From positions 1-45,023 of the forward strand of contig SVRM01000019.1 of NCBI GenBank assembly GCA_015064785.1: DNA of 45,023 bases. The letters are read 5' to 3'. The translations under genes were made by a program, and so were the position numbers. The stretch comes from Oscillospiraceae bacterium (lineage in GTDB: Bacteria > Bacillota > Clostridia > Oscillospirales > CAG-272). Below, one piece after another: positions 41,625 through 45,023 of the stretch; within the stretch, counting starts at the first letter, position 1, and every line of letters begins with the position of its first letter. A model generated the notes under the pieces. The model was not told the DNA's origin. It saw only the letters and a program-made list of their open reading frames with translations, and did no database searches.

Positions 41625-43622
41625 TCATGCCTCATGAATATTTCGCTCCAGCACCGTATGCTTGAGCGCCGGCGAGAGGTTGTTGAAGTATTCGGAATAG
41701 CCGCCGACGCGGACAATCAGGTCCCGGTGTGCGTCGGGATGCTCCATGGCGTCGCGCAGTTCATCCGCCGAGGTCGCTGTGACCTGAACCTGAAGACCGC
41801 CTTGCTCAAAATAGCCTTCAACCAGCGCACGCAGCAATATCGGATTCTGCACAACCCGCTTGGCAACCGTCAGATTCAGGACGGTCATGCCCATGGCGAG
41901 CTTTTGCGGCAGGCGTGCAGCAGATTTCAGCATCGCCGTCGGTCCCCTTTTTGCTTTTCCGCGCAGAGCCGCAACCGAATCGCAGGTCGGTTCTCCTCTG
42001 TGACGGCCGTCCGGTGTCGGACCAACTACCCTTCCGGCCCACTCATAACGGCTGAACTGATGCTCGGTCAGTGTAAAGGCGTCAATGAATTCGACACTGC
42101 CGCGTTCCTTGTAACCCGAGTAAACCTGTGTTGTAAAGTCGGCCGCCATGTCATCCACCGCCCGGTCATCCGTACCGAAGCACGGACAGGTACCGAGAAC
42201 CGCATAAAACGCCGGATCCTCTGCCGACAGCAGGGACAGGAATTCTTCTGCAGTATACCGCTTTTCGTCATACACCAGCTGCTTGACGGCGACAAGCGAG
42301 TCGATGCAGTTGATGAGTCCCGAGTTTGAGTTCATTGTCCAGGTGTAGCGCGGACCGCCGGCATGGTAATCCTTGCCGCGGTCGATGCAGTCATCGGTGA
42401 ACAGCGTGCGGATCGGGTGCGGCAGATTGGCGGCGCAGTTGAGATACCGTTCGGTCAGACGGTCAATCATGGTATTGACCTCCGCACGCATGACTTTGCA
42501 CAGACCTGTGTAAAAGTCTTCAAAGGTCGGGCAGGCAGCGAGATTTCCGTGCAGATACTGCTCAAAGATTTGCAGCAGATTCAGATCGTCATCGGTGCCG
42601 CCGGCGCGCGTCAGACCTTCCAGATTCGTCTCGGTACAGCCGCAGCCGCAGAACAGCGGGAGATCCTCCTCCGCAATCTGCGGCAGATAGTCTGCCATCA
42701 TATCGTGAATGCCGCGGTCGTTGTAGAAGGACGGATTGGTCGAACCGGCGGTGAGCATCTCTCCGGCGATTTTCCAGAGTTCCTCCGGCATATCGGGTGT
42801 GGTGCGCAGCTCAAGCAAGGGTCTGCGGCGGCCGCGGATGGCATACAGCGCCTGCTTTGTGATTTCGTTGTATTCCGGACCCAGCGTACAGGACCACATA
42901 TCGACCGCATCGAGGTTGGCAAACAGCCGGGCAATCACCGCTGTCAGATCCTCGCCGCGGTACAGATGCGCCAGCCCCCGGTCAAGACAGCCGAGGTTAT
43001 CACAGCCGTCCAGATAGAAGATCAGATTCCATGCGACCAGCCCCTCATAATAGGTCTGTGCCGGCTGAAAGGGGACACGCTCCACCGCACGGCACAGATC
43101 ATCGGGTGCACCGACAGAACGCAGATACGCCGCACAGCGTGCAACGTACCGTTCCATGGCATCCAGCAGCAGAATCACGCCGTCGCGGAAATCGGCATCG
43201 CCGGCGGTATTCTGTGCGCGGTCACGGTAAGAGGACAGTCCTTCTTTGATGATGCGGTGATAGTTGGGTGCGCCGTGCAGCCAGCCGATGAAATGATGCT
43301 GCTCCCAATAGCTGCGGATGGCCGTCAGCGCATGTTCGCAGTCCTCGGACGGGAGGCCCGATGCTGCCAGCTTTTCGGTCATTCGTGCATCGTGGTATTC
43401 ATACGTTTTTGCGTAATGGGAAATGACAGCGCAGTCGGTATGAAGGTAAGCATTTCCGCACGGATACAGCAGCTCTCCGTGGTATTCTGTCGGTATCATG
43501 GCGTCAAACCATGCGGCTTGTGCTGCGCAGTGGCGGTAAAACAGGGAACGGTTCTCGCAGGAAAACAGTCCTGCGGCATAGGGTTCGCCGATGCGGCGGA
43601 AGAGTTCGGTACAGGTCATCAT
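41625..43622 (-). CDS. Glycyl radical enzyme (pyruvate formate-lyase superfamily), substrate unknown
   Basis: The 665-residue product has the catalytic Cys in FCGCGCTETN (Cys331 and Glu333, counted from an ATG two codons upstream), the family's GC-x-E pattern, and the C-terminal glycyl-radical loop RVGGYSEYFNNLS with Gly643. Between them are blocks typical of the superfamily (YTWTMNSNSGLINCIDSL and GGLQVQVTATSADELRDAM). Pyruvate formate-lyase is about 750-760 residues, so it is shorter. The GC-T-E motif resembles the dehydratase/C-N lyase branch, but no substrate can be assigned. No radical-SAM activase is seen in the window. The ATG at 43622 is 8 nt after GAGAGG. A consensus promoter lies at 43658-43686. 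Confidence 0.9.
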   Translation of the reverse strand: MMTCTELFRRIGEPYAAGLFSCENRSLFYRHCAAQAAWFDAMIPTEYHGELLYPCGNAYLHTDCAVISHYAKTYEYHDARMTEKLAASGLPSEDCEHALTAIRSYWEQHHFIGWLHGAPNYHRIIKEGLSSYRDRAQNTAGDADFRDGVILLLDAMERYVARCAAYLRSVGAPDDLCRAVERVPFQPAQTYYEGLVAWNLIFYLDGCDNLGCLDRGLAHLYRGEDLTAVIARLFANLDAVDMWSCTLGPEYNEITKQALYAIRGRRRPLLELRTTPDMPEELWKIAGEMLTAGSTNPSFYNDRGIHDMMADYLPQIAEEDLPLFCGCGCTETNLEGLTRAGGTDDDLNLLQIFEQYLHGNLAACPTFEDFYTGLCKVMRAEVNTMIDRLTERYLNCAANLPHPIRTLFTDDCIDRGKDYHAGGPRYTWTMNSNSGLINCIDSLVAVKQLVYDEKRYTAEEFLSLLSAEDPAFYAVLGTCPCFGTDDRAVDDMAADFTTQVYSGYKERGSVEFIDAFTLTEHQFSRYEWAGRVVGPTPDGRHRGEPTCDSVAALRGKAKRGPTAMLKSAARLPQKLAMGMTVLNLTVAKRVVQNPILLRALVEGYFEQGGLQVQVTATSADELRDAMEHPDAHRDLIVRVGGYSEYFNNLSPALKHTVLERNIHEA

Positions 43623-43657
43623 GCGCATTACCTCTCAGATCAATATATGATATATGG

Positions 43658-43686
43658 ATTATATCACACAAGCGGGAGTGTGTCAA
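43658..43686 (-). promoter_or_regulatory. Consensus sigma-A promoter for the glycyl radical enzyme
   Basis: Minus strand: TTGACA at 43686-43681, a 17-nt spacer, TATAAT at 43663-43658 (also TG-A-TATAAT). An AT palindrome (ATATAT-g-ATATAT) lies just downstream and may be an operator. The perfect boxes suggest strong expression when derepressed. Confidence 0.85.
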
Positions 43687-43751
43687 GAAAAAGTCAGGAA
43701 AAAACGAGCGAAGCGCGTTTGGGGCGCATTGCACTGCCGCCGTCCAAACAA

Positions 43752-43786
43752 GAAATCCCCTCCGGGATACACAATCGCCGGAGAGG
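43752..43786 (-). terminator. Terminator after metA
   Basis: Minus strand: a CCTCTCCGGC region pairs with CCGGAGGGG across a loop of about 12 nt, followed by ATTTCTTGTTT. The core stem CTCCGG/CCGGAG is at 43760-43765 and 43778-43783. It lies about 17 nt after the metA stop. Confidence 0.65.
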
Positions 43787-43802
43787 ATGGTATCAGGTTC
43801 GA

Positions 43803-44717
43803 TCAGATCTTTGTGATCTCATACGGTGTTGTCTGATAGACGTAATAGTTGAGCCAGTTGGAGAACAGCAGGTTCGCGTGACCGCGCCAGGTGACTCTGG
43901 GGGGTCTGGTATCGTCGTCGTCCGGGTAGTAGTTCTTGGGAACCTCGATCGGCAGACCGGCGTTCTTGTCGCGCAGATATTCGCGTTCCAGCGTATCGGC
44001 ATCGTACTCGGAGTGACCGGTGATATAGATCTGGCGGTGCTTGGCGCTTTCGACGGCGTAGACACCCGCCTCCTCGGATGAGGCAATGATGGTCAGCGCA
44101 TCGACCTCCTCAATATCCTCCCGGTTTACTGTGGTATGGCGGCTGTGCGGCGCATAGAAGACATCATCAAAGCCGCGCATCAGCGTATTGTCCTGCGTTT
44201 CCACGACGTGTGGGAACACGCCGAACATCTTCTGATCGAGCGGATATTTTCGGATGCCGTAATGGTGGTACAGTCCCGCCTGCGCACCCCAGCAGATGTG
44301 CAGGGTGCTGTGGACATTCTTTTTGCTCCAGTCCATGATTTCACACAGCTCGTCCCAGTATTCGACCTCCTCGAATTCCATTTTTTCGACGGGTGCGCCG
44401 GTGATAATCATACCGTCGAATTTCTGGTCGCGGATCTCATCAAAGGTTTTGTAGAACATCAGAAGATGCTCAGCAGAGGTGTTTTTGGACTGGTGCGTTG
44501 CTGTCTGAAGCAGGGTCAGCTCGACCTGCAAAGGGGAGTTTCCGAGCAGGCGCGAAAACTGTGTTTCCGTGACGATCTTGGTCGGCATCAGGTTCAAAAG
44601 GACAATGCGAAGCGGACGGATATCCTGCGTCATGGCGCGCTTTTCGGTCATGACGAATATTTTTTCCGAGGCCAGCGTCCGCACGGCAGGCAGCTCGTTT
44701 GGGATTTTGATCGGCAT
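43803..44717 (-). CDS. metA: Homoserine O-acetyltransferase (MetA family)
   Basis: MetA activates homoserine for methionine synthesis. The 304-residue product is full length. Catalytic Cys142 lies in [18 protein letters not shown], and the His235/Glu237 dyad in YITGHSEYD. Residue 111 in ITGAPVEKM is Glu; established work on this family links Glu111 to acetyl-CoA and Gly111 to succinyl-CoA specificity, so this enzyme is predicted to make O-acetylhomoserine. [11 protein letters not shown] is the usual start, with AAAGGA 11 nt before the ATG. The hairpin array at 44781-44983 occupies the upstream region. No SAM riboswitch or T-box motif was seen there. Confidence 0.96.
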   Translation of the reverse strand: MPIKIPNELPAVRTLASEKIFVMTEKRAMTQDIRPLRIVLLNLMPTKIVTETQFSRLLGNSPLQVELTLLQTATHQSKNTSAEHLLMFYKTFDEIRDQKFDGMIITGAPVEKMEFEEVEYWDELCEIMDWSKKNVHSTLHICWGAQAGLYHHYGIRKYPLDQKMFGVFPHVVETQDNTLMRGFDDVFYAPHSRHTTVNREDIEEVDALTIIASSEEAGVYAVESAKHRQIYITGHSEYDADTLEREYLRDKNAGLPIEVPKNYYPDDDDTRPPRVTWRGHANLLFSNWLNYYVYQTTPYEITKI

Positions 44718-44780
44718 GGGATGTCGAATCCTTTCTTTTATGGGGATTGGGGGAGATATGCGTCAACTGAAACGTTGACA

Positions 44781-44983
44781 GCAGTGAAATATTTCGCCGT
44801 TGGCGAAATGTGAAATCTTGCTGTCGCAAAGTGAAATTCGCACTTCGTGCGAATGAAATTTTTCGCTTTCAGCGAAAAGTTAATATAACATTTCGCCCAA
44901 AGGGCGGAATATTTCACCCGACAACGTCGGATTTCACCGCGAAGCGATTTCACATTTCCACGAAAGTGGAAATATTTCACTGC
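44781..44983. repeat. Mirror-symmetric array of eight different triloop hairpins, GTGAAAT spacers
   Basis: Terminal inverted repeats GCAGTGAAATATTTC (44781-44795 and 44969-44983) enclose eight hairpins with different stems: 44791-44809, 44817-44831, 44836-44854, 44860-44878, then 44890-44910, 44918-44930, 44938-44946 and 44954-44973, mostly with 3-nt loops. Spacers in the left half read GTGAAAT or part of it; in the right half they read ATTTCAC, its reverse complement. The centre is GTTA-ata-TAAC (44879-44889). The whole is a 4+4 mirror arrangement. It lies in the metA 5' region (44718 to window end), which contains no gene; flanking GTTGACAGCA sequences occur near 44774 and 45003. Confidence 0.85.
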
Positions 44984-45023
44984 AATGCTGGAAACTGTGA
45001 AGTTGACAGCATTGTCAGATCTG

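Noticed and set aside
44781..44983. Possible CRISPR array
   Set aside because: Units are hairpins of differing sequence and the constant part is only about 7 nt and flips orientation at the centre. There are no 25-40 nt repeats with unique spacers and no cas genes.
44718..45023. SAM riboswitch or T-box leader for metA
   Set aside because: No T-box sequence (GTGGNACCGCG type) and no SAM-box core were found. The region is taken up by the hairpin array.

Overview
The window is chromosomal DNA from a member of the Bacillota, most likely class Clostridia (Oscillospirales-like). The evidence is the gene content (RNase Y next to YmdB, RemA, PrpC/PrkC with PASTA domains, a YugP-type protease between fmt and rsmB, a DUF6062-like protein), good GGAGG-type ribosome binding sites, sigma-A type promoters and fairly GC-rich codon use. 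No rRNA, tRNA, CRISPR array or phage module was seen.

Layout. 1-5.6 kb (minus strand): a YdeI-family protein cut by the window edge, a GNAT acetyltransferase, a HAD phosphatase with methylglyoxal synthase, and the ymdB/rny RNA-decay pair. The HAD/mgsA pair lies between two 68-bp inverted repeats. 5.8-6.0 kb: divergent promoters. 6.0-19.5 kb (plus strand): the housekeeping superoperon yicC-remA-gmk-rpoZ-priA-def-fmt-yugP-rsmB-rlmN-prpC-prkC-rsgA, covering RNA turnover, nucleotide supply, replication restart, formyl-Met processing, rRNA methylation, Ser/Thr phospho-signalling and 30S maturation. It lacks the coaBC found in this block in Bacillus, and a small hairpin-rich insertion separates priA from def. 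19.5-20.4 kb: a long imperfect inverted repeat between convergent genes. 20.4-31 kb: a BspA-like leucine-rich membrane protein, rlmH, a WG-repeat surface protein, mnmG, a membrane-anchored glycosidase-like protein, der, plsY, and a barnase/barstar pair. 31-36.9 kb: a THUMP methyltransferase, a secreted esterase with a C-terminal anchor, a zinc-ribbon protein, a small membrane protein, a beta-propeller glycosidase-like protein and a DUF6062-like protein. 36.9-44.7 kb (minus strand): two membrane subunits of a Na+-pumping decarboxylase, a membrane protein overlapping mrnC, an acyltransferase-fold protein that has lost its catalytic His, trmO, a glycyl radical enzyme with no activase nearby, and metA.

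The most unusual content is non-coding. Four structured repeat types are present: TA-flanked GGGACAGGCG repeats (three copies), a triloop-hairpin element with a 13-bp direct repeat on each side (priA/def), a 285-bp element with 27-bp terminal inverted repeats (der/plsY), and a mirror-symmetric array of eight different hairpins with constant spacers upstream of metA. Several share one design: perfect short stems of differing sequence closed by 3-nt loops. Protein functions were assigned from recognisable motifs without database searches.
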